Of a stretch of DNA of 64,000 bases, positions 17,292 through 25,788 are shown one piece after another (within the stretch, counting starts at the first letter, position 1; the number at the start of each line of letters is the position of its first letter). The notes under the pieces are model-generated. The model saw only the letters and a list, made by a program, of their open reading frames with translations, was not told the origin of the DNA and searched no databases. The stretch is from Bin80 sp964291275 (GTDB lineage Bacteria; Bacteroidota; Rhodothermia; Rhodothermales; Bin80), in NCBI GenBank assembly GCA_964291275.2, contig OZ219800.1, positions 744,001 to 808,000 of the forward strand, in the 5' to 3' direction. The translations under genes and the position numbers were made by a program.

Positions 17292-18482
17292 ATGCTACCC
17301 ACTCCGTTCTACCCGAGGCAATTGCCACTATGCAAAAGCATGGACTGGACACGCTGGGCCGGGCACTATGCCCCCCGGTCATATCAGCTTCAACACGAAA
17401 ATGAATATTATGCGATCCGAACCGCTGCGGGTCTGATTGATATTTCCCCGCTCTTCAAGGTTCGTATATCGGGTCCAGATAGCCTAGCGCTACTGAACCG
17501 CATCTTCGTACGCGACCTCTCCCGGCTAAAAGAAGGGCGGGTTGCTTACGTAGTCTGGTGCGATGCAGAGGGCTTTGTACTCGGTGATGGAACAGTTTTA
17601 AGAGAGGGGCCGGAAACATACTTTTTTACAAGCGAGGACCCTACCGCTGCCTGGTTGAACAGACATGCCAGTGGTTTGAATGTTGTGATCACAGATGAAA
17701 CGGAGACATTGGCAGGTCTAGCGCTGCAAGGCCCATCTTCCGCCAAAATATTGATTCATGCGGGTGCAGAATCAATCCGTGAGCTTAAGTACTTTGGAGC
17801 CACATGTACCTCTGTAAACGGCATTGAACTCTGGATATCACGGAGCGGCTACACTGGGGATTTGGGCTACGAAATGTGGCCTCCCGCCGATCGTGCGCTT
17901 GAGATTTGGGATACTTTAATGGAAGCAGGATCCGGATTTGCACTGAGAGCTACTGGCCTCAAAGCCTTGGATGTGTGTCGCATTGAGGCCGGGCTGTTAA
18001 ATAAAGGAGTTGATTTTCATAATGCTTCGCGGGTACTCATCCGGGAGCAAAAATCCATGCCCTATGACTTGGGATTGGGCTGGATGGTACATTTAGATCG
18101 TGAACCCTTTGTTGGTCAGTCTGCACTACGAAAATTACAGCAACCAGAATGGAACATGGTTGGGCTTGAAATTGACTGGTCTCAAACAAGAGATCTGTAT
18201 GAATCCAGAGGACTCCCCCCTATGCTGCCTGCAGAGGCGTGGTCGCTATCTGCTCCACTCTACCGCGATCATGCACGTCAATGTCAGGTCGGCTATGCAA
18301 CAAGTGGGACATGGTCGCCAGTACTCAAAAAATACATTGCCCTGGCCACGATTAAGAAGACGTACTCGTCAGAAACCGTGCAGATTGAGCTAACCGTGGA
18401 ACATTCACGTCACAGCGTGGATGCTCGTATCGTTTCGCCGCGCTTCTATGATCCTCCACATAAACGGGCACCCGTGGAATGA
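17292..18482 (+). CDS. GcvT-like aminomethyltransferase family protein (folate-binding)
   Basis: About 396 residues from ATG 17292 (MLPTPFYPRQ). An upstream in-frame ATG at 17226 adds a non-conserved leader. It shows the GcvT/YgfZ-type layout: YYAIRTAAGLIDISPLFKV near the N-terminus, a central FVRDLSRLKEGRVAYVVW, the RSGYTGDLGYEMW motif, and LKALDVCRIEAGL followed by a C-terminal barrel domain ending before KRAPVE. GcvT enzymes take a one-carbon unit from an aminomethyl carrier to tetrahydrofolate in the glycine cleavage system. The related C-terminal domain of dimethylglycine and sarcosine dehydrogenases does the same for methylamines. No gcvH or gcvP is nearby; instead the gene overlaps (ATGA) an FAD oxidoreductase, so a methylamine-demethylation-like role is more likely than classical glycine cleavage. 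The substrate is unknown. Confidence 0.82.
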   Translation: MLPTPFYPRQLPLCKSMDWTRWAGHYAPRSYQLQHENEYYAIRTAAGLIDISPLFKVRISGPDSLALLNRIFVRDLSRLKEGRVAYVVWCDAEGFVLGDGTVLREGPETYFFTSEDPTAAWLNRHASGLNVVITDETETLAGLALQGPSSAKILIHAGAESIRELKYFGATCTSVNGIELWISRSGYTGDLGYEMWPPADRALEIWDTLMEAGSGFALRATGLKALDVCRIEAGLLNKGVDFHNASRVLIREQKSMPYDLGLGWMVHLDREPFVGQSALRKLQQPEWNMVGLEIDWSQTRDLYESRGLPPMLPAEAWSLSAPLYRDHARQCQVGYATSGTWSPVLKKYIALATIKKTYSSETVQIELTVEHSRHSVDARIVSPRFYDPPHKRAPVE

Positions 18483-20059
18483 GCGTGCAATGGGACGTGG
18501 TTGTGATAGGGGGCGGACACAACGGTCTGGTCTGTGCTGCCTATCTCGCACGTGCCGGGCGTAAGGTGCTGGTGCTTGAACGGCGCAGCGTGCTGGGCGG
18601 CGCAGCAGTATCTGAAGAGGTGTTCCCTGGATTCACCTTCTCAGTGGCTTCTTATGTCATAAGTCTGTTCCGTCCACGGATCATTCGGGAGTTAGAGTTG
18701 GCCAAATACGGTTACCGTGTGATTCCCATGGATTGTGCCTTCCAGCCTTTGCATGATGGTCACGGGCTCGCACGTTGGGGGGATCCCAACCGCACCCGCT
18801 TGGAAATCAGCCGCTACAGTCACCATGATGCCGAAAACTACCCCAAGTTCAAGCACACTATGACACGGTTGGGACGCATTGCTGCCCAGGTTATCGACCG
18901 GCCAGCACCAACCGGATTCGGCCCGCAGGATCTTCGCACGCTCATCGACCTTTTTCGTACTGTTCGAGGCGTGGAAAAACATGAATTTCAGCAACTCATA
19001 AGGCTGCTCACATTAAGCGCTGTGGACTTCCTGGATCCATGGTTTGAGTCAGAAATACTAAAAGCGCCCCTTGCTGCAAGCGGAATTATAGGCACCTTCC
19101 AAGGAGTTCGATCACCAGGGACAGCCTACGTTCTGCTGCATCACTACATGGGCGAAATCGATGGTGCATTCAGATCTTGGGGCTTTGCCCGTGGAGGAAC
19201 AGGTAGCGTCAGTACCGCCTGCGCAAGAGCTGCCGAAGCGTATGGAGCTGTAATTCGTACCAATTGCGAAGTCGACAAAGTACTGGTGTCGAACAACCGT
19301 GCAACTGGGATTGTCCTTACTAACGGCGATAGCGTCACCGCACGCAGAATAGTATCCAATCTCGATCCACGACGAACACTGATGGGGCTCGTAGGCGAGC
19401 CACATCTGCCGGAAACAGTAGTCGACTCGCTGGCTCGCTTTAAATTCCGGGGAAGCAGCGGCAAAGTCAACTTGGCCCTTGATGGTCTCCCTGATTTCGC
19501 CTGCCGGCCAGGCGTCGGAGATCACTTGTACGGCGATATTGCAATCGCTCCCGACGTTGATTATCTAGAACGTGCGTTTGACGAGGCCAAATACGGTTCC
19601 TTTTCGTCACGTCCATTCATTAACGCCGTAATCCCGTCACTTACAGATCCTACTGTTGCACCGCCGGGGAAACACGTAATGTCGTGTTTTGTCCAGTATG
19701 CGCCATATGAGCTCGCAGAAGGTCCTGAAGCCTGGGAATCTCAACGAGAAGCATTCGGAAACACCGTCCTGGATACGCTTGAAGAATTTGCTCCTGGATT
19801 ACGGAATCACATAGAGCACATGCAGGTACTGACCCCACTGGACTTGGAACGTGACTTTGGCCTGACAGAAGGCAACATCTTCCATGGAGAACTCAGCCTG
19901 AACCAATTACTCTTTCAAAGACCAGCCTGGGGACTGGCAGGGTATCGAACGCCAATACGAAATCTATGGATGTGTGGATCAGGAACCCACCCTGGCGGCG
20001 GGGTTATGGGCGCCAGCGGCGAGCTAGCGGCAAAAGCACTCCTGCGTAAGAAAATCTGA
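18479..20059 (+). CDS. PYROXD2/phytoene-desaturase-like FAD-dependent oxidoreductase
   Basis: A 526-residue flavoprotein. The N-terminal Rossmann motif VVVIGGGHNGLVCAAYLARAG, then LVLERRSVLGGAA, binds FAD. The C-terminal block GSGTHPGGGVMGASGELAA is the second FAD contact typical of phytoene-desaturase relatives. The overall length and pattern match the bacterial group related to human PYROXD2 rather than true CrtI. No phytoene synthase or other carotenoid gene is nearby. It overlaps the GcvT-like gene by 4 bp and the next oxidoreductase by 1 bp, so the three are translationally coupled. It probably oxidises a hydrophobic or amine substrate; the exact reaction cannot be read from the sequence. 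Confidence 0.85.
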   Translation: MSVQWDVVVIGGGHNGLVCAAYLARAGRKVLVLERRSVLGGAAVSEEVFPGFTFSVASYVISLFRPRIIRELELAKYGYRVIPMDCAFQPLHDGHGLARWGDPNRTRLEISRYSHHDAENYPKFKHTMTRLGRIAAQVIDRPAPTGFGPQDLRTLIDLFRTVRGVEKHEFQQLIRLLTLSAVDFLDPWFESEILKAPLAASGIIGTFQGVRSPGTAYVLLHHYMGEIDGAFRSWGFARGGTGSVSTACARAAEAYGAVIRTNCEVDKVLVSNNRATGIVLTNGDSVTARRIVSNLDPRRTLMGLVGEPHLPETVVDSLARFKFRGSSGKVNLALDGLPDFACRPGVGDHLYGDIAIAPDVDYLERAFDEAKYGSFSSRPFINAVIPSLTDPTVAPPGKHVMSCFVQYAPYELAEGPEAWESQREAFGNTVLDTLEEFAPGLRNHIEHMQVLTPLDLERDFGLTEGNIFHGELSLNQLLFQRPAWGLAGYRTPIRNLWMCGSGTHPGGGVMGASGELAAKALLRKKI

Positions 20060-21405
20060 TGAAGAGCCCGGATGTTATCATAATTGGAGCAGGAACCAAC
20101 GGCCTGGCTGCTGCTGCTGTTCTTGCTAAAGCCGGAATGGATACGCTTGTGCTTGAAAAACGGGCCCATGCCGGAGGCTTATCAGCATACCATACGTTCG
20201 CACCCGGTCACCATATTCCCGGTTTCCGCCCTTATCCCGGAAAAATTGAAAACACCCTCAGCAAAGCTCTGGGAATTGCATTGTCTGAACCCCAGGCAAC
20301 AACGACCTACGGGCTCCAGGAAGAAGAGACCTACCTGATCAGACCGGTGCCCGATCTGGCACACGCTAGTAAAGTGTTAAAAAACATACTCGGCATACCC
20401 CTGGAGAAATCTTCACTGCGGCGAAAAAGCACCTGGGTAACGCCCAACCTCAAAACACAGGCGAAAAACCTAGCACAATGGATCCCGCTTAGCAGCATAG
20501 ATCTACTGAACGAACTCAATCTTGCTGGAGACCAGTGCAATGCCTTGGCCGCCCCCCCAGCCGCCCGTACATTTGGGGCCCCAAAATCACCTTTTGGCGC
20601 TCTTCAGCTACTGCTTCACGAAACAGAGCAGACTACAGATGGCCATGCTCCACTGGTCCGGGAACTGGAGATTGCTGCAATTTCGAACGGTGCTACCCTT
20701 CGAACGAACGCAAGGGTTGAGCAGATCTTTTGTGACATGAACGGCTTGCATGTTATGATCAGAGGTGGTGAACCCATTTATGCCAGATTCATATTGGCCA
20801 CATGCTCACCCGGCATGCTGAAAGATCACCTGCTGAACCCTGCCCTGGTTCATCACTGGCCACCTGTACGATCCCGGGGCACTTGTGCTGTGTTGGCGCT
20901 CGCACTGGATGGATTGCCTGACTGGCTTAAGTCAGGCAGAGTACGTATAGCCCCCGACCTGATCATACAGGAACGTGCCTTTGATCATGTAAAGTATGGA
21001 CAGATTCCTCCTCGACAATCCCTCGAAATTGTCGTGCCTAAGGGGCAGCATACTGTGGTCATCTATGCACTGCAAACCCCATATAATGTCAGCGGCGGCT
21101 GGACGGAGAGCAGTCGGGAATTGCTGATGAACCGGATTCTGGCGCAGCTCCCCGACCTGGATAATAATATTCTTGCCCGGCAACTCTGGGTTCCAGCCGA
21201 CATAGCAACCGAGTTTGGTGTGCCTGGCGGGCATACTCTGCACTTTGAACGAGATCTAGATCAATTGCTATTCCCTGCCCCCGACCGCTTGCAACCCCGA
21301 TTGTACTGGTCCGGTCATTTTGCGAATCGGGAGCTTGGGCAGGCAGGTGTAGCCGGATTGCTCGCAGCTCGCAAAATCCTCCGTAAAAGAAACCACAAGT
21401 ACTAA
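20059..21405 (+). CDS. Second FAD-dependent oxidoreductase of the phytoene-desaturase superfamily
   Basis: A 448-residue protein beginning DVIIIGAGTNGLAAAAVLA with a downstream LVLEKRAHAGGLSA, the FAD-binding dinucleotide fold. It is a diverged and shorter paralogue of the preceding gene: it keeps the middle block AFDHVKYGQIPP (compare AFDEAKYGSFSS upstream), but its C-terminal FAD block is reduced to YWSGHFANRELGQAGVAG. The start overlaps the previous stop by one base (TGATG). Together with its partner it may form a heterodimer, or one may be regulatory. Function is otherwise unknown. Confidence 0.8.
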   Translation: MKSPDVIIIGAGTNGLAAAAVLAKAGMDTLVLEKRAHAGGLSAYHTFAPGHHIPGFRPYPGKIENTLSKALGIALSEPQATTTYGLQEEETYLIRPVPDLAHASKVLKNILGIPLEKSSLRRKSTWVTPNLKTQAKNLAQWIPLSSIDLLNELNLAGDQCNALAAPPAARTFGAPKSPFGALQLLLHETEQTTDGHAPLVRELEIAAISNGATLRTNARVEQIFCDMNGLHVMIRGGEPIYARFILATCSPGMLKDHLLNPALVHHWPPVRSRGTCAVLALALDGLPDWLKSGRVRIAPDLIIQERAFDHVKYGQIPPRQSLEIVVPKGQHTVVIYALQTPYNVSGGWTESSRELLMNRILAQLPDLDNNILARQLWVPADIATEFGVPGGHTLHFERDLDQLLFPAPDRLQPRLYWSGHFANRELGQAGVAGLLAARKILRKRNHKY

Positions 21406-21422
21406 GCTCTCGTAAAGAGAGC
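21406..21422 (+). terminator. Small hairpin after the oxidoreductase operon
   Basis: GCTCTC-GTAAA-GAGAGC forms a 6-bp stem right after the stop codon and 20 bp before the protease start. There is no T tract, so it is a weak terminator or attenuator candidate only. Confidence 0.25.
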
Positions 21423-21442
21423 CAGTAGTCAGATTCTAGGCA

Positions 21443-22588
21443 ATGGAACGCATACTAGTATATACTTTGGGCATAGCTCTTCTCGGCTGTCAGCACAATG
21501 CACAGTCACAGGAACAACTGGCGCCGACTGAACCTTCGGTTTCAGCCAATGAGTCAATCACGCAAAGCCGCCAAACGGCGATCACACGTGCAGTTCAAGC
21601 GGCCACACCCGCAATTGTGAGTGTCAATGTGATTGAGGTCCAACGGGTGCTTTACCGAGATCCGTTTGAAAGCTTGTTCAACGACCCATTCTTTGGACAA
21701 TTCTTTTCCGAGAGACAGTCAAGAGTTATCGAACGTCATGTCGAAAACCTCGGAAGTGGTTTTGTTATATCACCTGACGGCTACATCGTAACGAACCACC
21801 ACGTAGCCGGTGATGCTGTTAAGATCACTGTATCACTTGCCAATGGTCAAACTCTAGATGCTGATCTCATCGGAGCCGACAAAGCCACAGATCTCGCATT
21901 GCTCAAGGTTTCCCCCGAGGAGCCCCTTGAATACCTGCGCTTTTCCAGTGAACCCGAACCAATTGTGGGCGAATGGGCTATTGCGCTTGGAAACCCCTTT
22001 GGTCTGTTTGAGGCGGCGGCTCCAAGTGTAACCGTAGGGGTAGTCAGCGCAGCTGGAAGAGATCTGGGCATCCAGGATGATCGAATTCTCCACAATATGA
22101 TTCAGACTGACGCCGCTATCAACAGCGGAAACTCCGGTGGCCCACTCATAAATGCCCTCGGTGAAGTGATCGGTGTAAATACCGTGATTTACACCGAAAA
22201 CGGTGGGTCCATTGGCTTGGGATTTGCTGTGCCAGCTGAAAAAACTCAGCGAATTATAGCCGAGCTGCGAGAGAATGGTCGTGTTGACCGTTCGTACTAT
22301 ACAGGAATCAGTCTTGTGGAGATAACAGACGACATCGCTGAAGCTCTGGACTTCGAAGATACGCGAGGCGTCCTTGTCGCTGAAGTGGATAGTAATTCGC
22401 CGGCCGAAAAAGCGGGGTTAATGCCCTATGATCTGATTACGGCGATCCAAGATGAACTAATAACAGATCAGGAAGACTATGTGGCCCGGATGTATGATTT
22501 TCGGCCGGGAGATACCATTACTTACCATATATTGCGCGATAATCGTGAGTTGGAATTAAGTCTCCAGATTGGAAGGACAGAAGGTTGA
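21443..22588 (+). CDS. HtrA/DegP-type periplasmic serine protease lipoprotein
   Basis: A 381-residue S1C protease. The N-terminus ends in a lipobox-like IALLGC, so it is probably a lipoprotein. The catalytic triad is complete: His120 (VTNHHVAG), Asp150 (ATDLALLKV) and Ser231 (NSGNSGGPL). The LA-loop region DPFFGQFFSERQ is typical of DegP/DegQ/DegS relatives. One PDZ domain follows at about residues 285-375 (RGVLVAEVDSNSPAEKAGL), fewer than the two of DegP, so it resembles DegS or HtrA with one PDZ. Role: quality control of unfolded envelope proteins, possibly a stress sensor. It overlaps the next lipoprotein gene by 4 bp. Confidence 0.93.
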   Translation: MERILVYTLGIALLGCQHNAQSQEQLAPTEPSVSANESITQSRQTAITRAVQAATPAIVSVNVIEVQRVLYRDPFESLFNDPFFGQFFSERQSRVIERHVENLGSGFVISPDGYIVTNHHVAGDAVKITVSLANGQTLDADLIGADKATDLALLKVSPEEPLEYLRFSSEPEPIVGEWAIALGNPFGLFEAAAPSVTVGVVSAAGRDLGIQDDRILHNMIQTDAAINSGNSGGPLINALGEVIGVNTVIYTENGGSIGLGFAVPAEKTQRIIAELRENGRVDRSYYTGISLVEITDDIAEALDFEDTRGVLVAEVDSNSPAEKAGLMPYDLITAIQDELITDQEDYVARMYDFRPGDTITYHILRDNRELELSLQIGRTEG

Positions 22589-23631
22589 TCATCGCGTCGC
22601 ATAGTCGTATCAATTCTGGATGGCTAATTCTAGTCTTCTGCGTGTTCTTTACAGGATGCCTCCCCTCATCCTGTCAACGCATTGAATCACGCGCAGTGTC
22701 CCCTACGGACTCTCTGTCCAGACAGATTGCAGCACGTATTACCCCTGATACGCTTGCACCGCCAAGAATAATTACTGCCCCCGACCTGAAGTTCCCTAGA
22801 ACTTTACTGTTTGGAAACGAAGATCAAATCTACGTAGGAGACACCGAAGTCCACAAAATCTTTATCTTCACCCCCGAGGGGACCTCTCATGCTTCATTCA
22901 CATTACCCAATACTACCTTTCCGTACCTCGCGGGCTGGCGAGATGATTCGCTGGTTGTCTTCGCTCCAGAGAGTCGTCAATTTCATTTTGTGGTAGATAC
23001 AACTGCTACGGTATCCTTCACTGTGACACAGGCACCGGTCAACTCATTACAGTATGCATTGGCCTCTGAATCTGGATTGTATCTTAAGGCCGTCACAAGT
23101 GATACAACACATTTTTTGTGGAAATTAGACAAAACCGGAACTCCTGTTCAGGAATCTATCTTGTACGGATCATCCTGGAAGCACTCTGGACTGCTGCGCG
23201 ACGCTGAGGGTCGGTTAGTCAGCCTGAGCGGGTTCTATCCACGAGCGCTATTCTGGACTGAGAACCTGATTGAGGAGCCCGATACATTACGCTGGTGGGG
23301 ATTCGATTCGCCGATGTTACGACGTACATACGCATTTGAGCAAGGACAGGGTCGAGGTCCACCGCTCATCACCAGCGCAGCTGCTGCTGCTGGCGAGTTC
23401 TGGTTCGTACTGAACCAGCGTGCCGGCTGGGTGCGGATTGATATTTACGATACATCCGGAATGCTCCAGTACATATTTGTTGAGGCCAATCCCGGTTATC
23501 TCAAAAAGTTTTACCCCATCGATATTGCTGCGAAGCTCAACCAGGATACCTCCTATTCCCTAGCCGTAGCACTCGTGGAGCCAACACCCTCAATTAGAGT
23601 GTACCGATGGATTCCTCCAAAACAAGGTTGA
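22585..23631 (+). CDS. Beta-propeller lipoprotein (6-bladed/NHL-like), TTG start
   Basis: About 348 residues, starting at TTG 22585, which overlaps the previous TGA. No in-frame ATG precedes the signal peptide, and a purine-rich GGAAGGACAGAAGG lies just upstream. The leader ends in a lipobox (VFFTGC). The remainder is a series of blades with phrases such as QIYVGDTEVHKIFIFTPEG, SLVVF/ESRQFHF-type strands and YSLAVALVEP, as in 6-bladed beta-propeller proteins. Such proteins bind ligands or partner proteins at the surface or in the periplasm. The overlap with htrA suggests a shared job in envelope maintenance (inference). Confidence 0.7.
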   Translation: MIIASHSRINSGWLILVFCVFFTGCLPSSCQRIESRAVSPTDSLSRQIAARITPDTLAPPRIITAPDLKFPRTLLFGNEDQIYVGDTEVHKIFIFTPEGTSHASFTLPNTTFPYLAGWRDDSLVVFAPESRQFHFVVDTTATVSFTVTQAPVNSLQYALASESGLYLKAVTSDTTHFLWKLDKTGTPVQESILYGSSWKHSGLLRDAEGRLVSLSGFYPRALFWTENLIEEPDTLRWWGFDSPMLRRTYAFEQGQGRGPPLITSAAAAAGEFWFVLNQRAGWVRIDIYDTSGMLQYIFVEANPGYLKKFYPIDIAAKLNQDTSYSLAVALVEPTPSIRVYRWIPPKQG

Positions 23632-23635
23632 TACC

Positions 23636-25123
23636 GTGGACTACAACTACATACCTACGGACATAAAGACACTAGGCGCCCTCAAGGGCTCCGACTACTA
23701 TAGGGATTCGAGACCAGAGTCAGTCAAGGATGAGATGCGTCGCAACCTGCTGCTCCGTCTCAATCATGGCGAGGAAGTGTTTCCCGGCATCCTCGGATAC
23801 GAGCGGAGTGTGATCCCGCAACTCAAGAACGCAATTCTGGGCCGCCACGACATTCTCCTCCTCGGGCTGCGAGGACAGGCCAAAAGTCGCATAATTCGAC
23901 TCCTTCCCCAGCTCCTTGATGAATATATACCCGTTGTGGCGGGTAGTGAACTCAATGATGATCCGCGCAAGCCCATGTCAAAGTTCGCGCGTGAGCTTTA
24001 CAATGAGTACGGTGATGAAATGCCCATCGCCTGGCGCCATCGAAGCGAGCGTTACGCGGAAAAATTGGCAACTCCGGATACCTCCATCGCTGACTTGATC
24101 GGAGACATTGATCCCATCAAGGCCGCCCAGAAACGACTCACTTACGCGGATGAGGAAATCATTCACTTTGGAATCATTCCCCGCACCAACCGGGGAATCT
24201 TTGCGATCAACGAGCTCCCCGACCTGCAGGCACGAATTCAAGTGGGGTTACTCAATATCATGGAGGAACAGGACATTCAGATCCGTGGTTTTAACATCCG
24301 CTTTCCTATGGATCTGATGATGGTGTTTAGCGCCAACCCTGAGGATTACACCAACCGGGGCAACATCATTACTCCACTGAAAGATCGCATTGATTCCCAA
24401 GTATTAACACACTACCCTAGAGACGTTGATACTGCAATAGCCATCACCAAGCAGGAAGCATGGCAAGATCGATGCCATGCTTCCTCCGTAACTGTTCCAG
24501 ATTTTATTCGGGAGATTATCGAGGTAATCGCCTTCGAGGCGCGTACCAGCGAATATGTAGATCAAAAATCAGGAGTATCGGCGCGAATGACACGCTCTGC
24601 ACTCGAAACCGTGATCTCAAATGCTGAACGACGAGCTGCCCGTGACGAACTAACGCATGTTTGTGTGAGGGTAAGTGACCTCTACTACATTGATGCGGCA
24701 ATCACGGGGAAAGTGGAGCTTGTATATGAGGGTGAGCAGGAAGGCCCACAAAAAGTCGCCCGCCTCCTGGTTGGACGTGCCATTCGGATAGTTTTTTCCA
24801 AGTATTTTCCAGACCCGAGCTCCAAAGGAGAAGACCGGGGAGTCTACCGTCGCATATTGGGCTGGTTTGCAGCCGGCAATACGCTCACATTGGATCCCGA
24901 GTTACAAGACAAAGCGTATAAGCGACACCTGCGATCTGTTCCCGGCCTTGTTGAATTAGTGAAGACGGAAACGAGCTCGGTCCCGGCAAGACAGCGTTGG
25001 TTATTCAATGAACTTGTTCTGGAAGGACTCTATCAAACGTCAATGCTTGGCAAGGAGCAGTACACTTACTCCGATATGGTTGGAAGCGTATTCGGATCAC
25101 TGGGTACCGAAGAGGAGGAGTGA
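23636..25123 (+). CDS. MoxR/Mg-chelatase-type AAA+ ATPase, GTG start
   Basis: A 495-residue AAA+ protein. GTG 23636 is used because no ATG precedes the conserved N-terminus. The Walker A is GLRGQAKS (about residues 81-88). The Walker B region is IFAINELPDLQ, with Asn where many AAA proteins have Asp, which I recall as normal in this subgroup. Sensor and arginine-finger regions follow (MVFSANPEDYTNRG, then PLKDRIDSQV). MoxR and chelatase ATPases normally act with a von Willebrand A partner to insert metals or remodel complexes. No VWA gene is adjacent here, since the next gene is divergent. Cytoplasmic. The partner and substrate are unknown. Confidence 0.85.
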   Translation: MDYNYIPTDIKTLGALKGSDYYRDSRPESVKDEMRRNLLLRLNHGEEVFPGILGYERSVIPQLKNAILGRHDILLLGLRGQAKSRIIRLLPQLLDEYIPVVAGSELNDDPRKPMSKFARELYNEYGDEMPIAWRHRSERYAEKLATPDTSIADLIGDIDPIKAAQKRLTYADEEIIHFGIIPRTNRGIFAINELPDLQARIQVGLLNIMEEQDIQIRGFNIRFPMDLMMVFSANPEDYTNRGNIITPLKDRIDSQVLTHYPRDVDTAIAITKQEAWQDRCHASSVTVPDFIREIIEVIAFEARTSEYVDQKSGVSARMTRSALETVISNAERRAARDELTHVCVRVSDLYYIDAAITGKVELVYEGEQEGPQKVARLLVGRAIRIVFSKYFPDPSSKGEDRGVYRRILGWFAAGNTLTLDPELQDKAYKRHLRSVPGLVELVKTETSSVPARQRWLFNELVLEGLYQTSMLGKEQYTYSDMVGSVFGSLGTEEEE

Positions 25124-25333
25124 CTTTGCCTACCAGACCACAACAAACAAATGGGCATGATATACGTTGAGGGCGGCTATGACCCAGCAAATCAAGCCTT
25201 TTGAGAGAAGCGCGAGAATGGTTGGAGAGAACGCGAAAATTTCCCTAATGCTCAATCGTGCATGCAGTACCAGATTGTCGCCGAAGCATCACACCAGATT
25301 AACAAAATCAGTGTACTGCGCTACTTACACAAC

Positions 25334-25642
25334 TCACTTGGGAACGACTCGACCATCCGGCAGGATTCTTTCGTTTTCGGCAGGTGGTTCGGTTGGAAAG
25401 CGTGATAACGGTACATCATGATCGCGATCCTTAGGTACATAGTGTGTGTGGTTACCATGCGGAATTTCGGCATAGTCCTTATCTCCAAAGGGATTCATAA
25501 CCTGCCTCATCACAATGAAAAGGATGAACGCGGCCATGATCAACATCAGCCAGCGCAGGTTCTTTCTAGTAGACGAAATTCTGCGTGCGCCACGATGCGA
25601 CCCGGCGTGATTATCCTCGCTCGAATGCAGTCTTGGGCTCAT
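25334..25642 (-). CDS. Small single-pass membrane protein
   Basis: Minus-strand ATG at 25640-25642 gives 102 residues: a basic N-terminus (RRISSTRKNLRW), one transmembrane helix (LMLIMAAFILFIVM), and a short tail rich in His, Asp and Pro (IPHGNHTHYVPKDRDHDVP), ending PDGRVVPK. The composition and positive-inside arrangement look genuine. I do not recognise a named family. It is divergent from the TonB receptor and convergent with the ATPase. The His/Asp motif could bind metal (speculation). Confidence 0.6.
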   Translation of the reverse strand: MSPRLHSSEDNHAGSHRGARRISSTRKNLRWLMLIMAAFILFIVMRQVMNPFGDKDYAEIPHGNHTHYVPKDRDHDVPLSRFPTEPPAENERILPDGRVVPK

Positions 25643-25788
25643 ATATCCTGGGGTTTCGTATTTTCCACGATCCTGAAGATAGGCAATCTATGTCTCCAGG
25701 TCGCTGCGCAGCAGTTTTATCCTCTCAAAGCCAGCCCTTGGATCTTGTACGGGGCAAAACTTGCAACTCTCCATCAACGTGCCTGATC

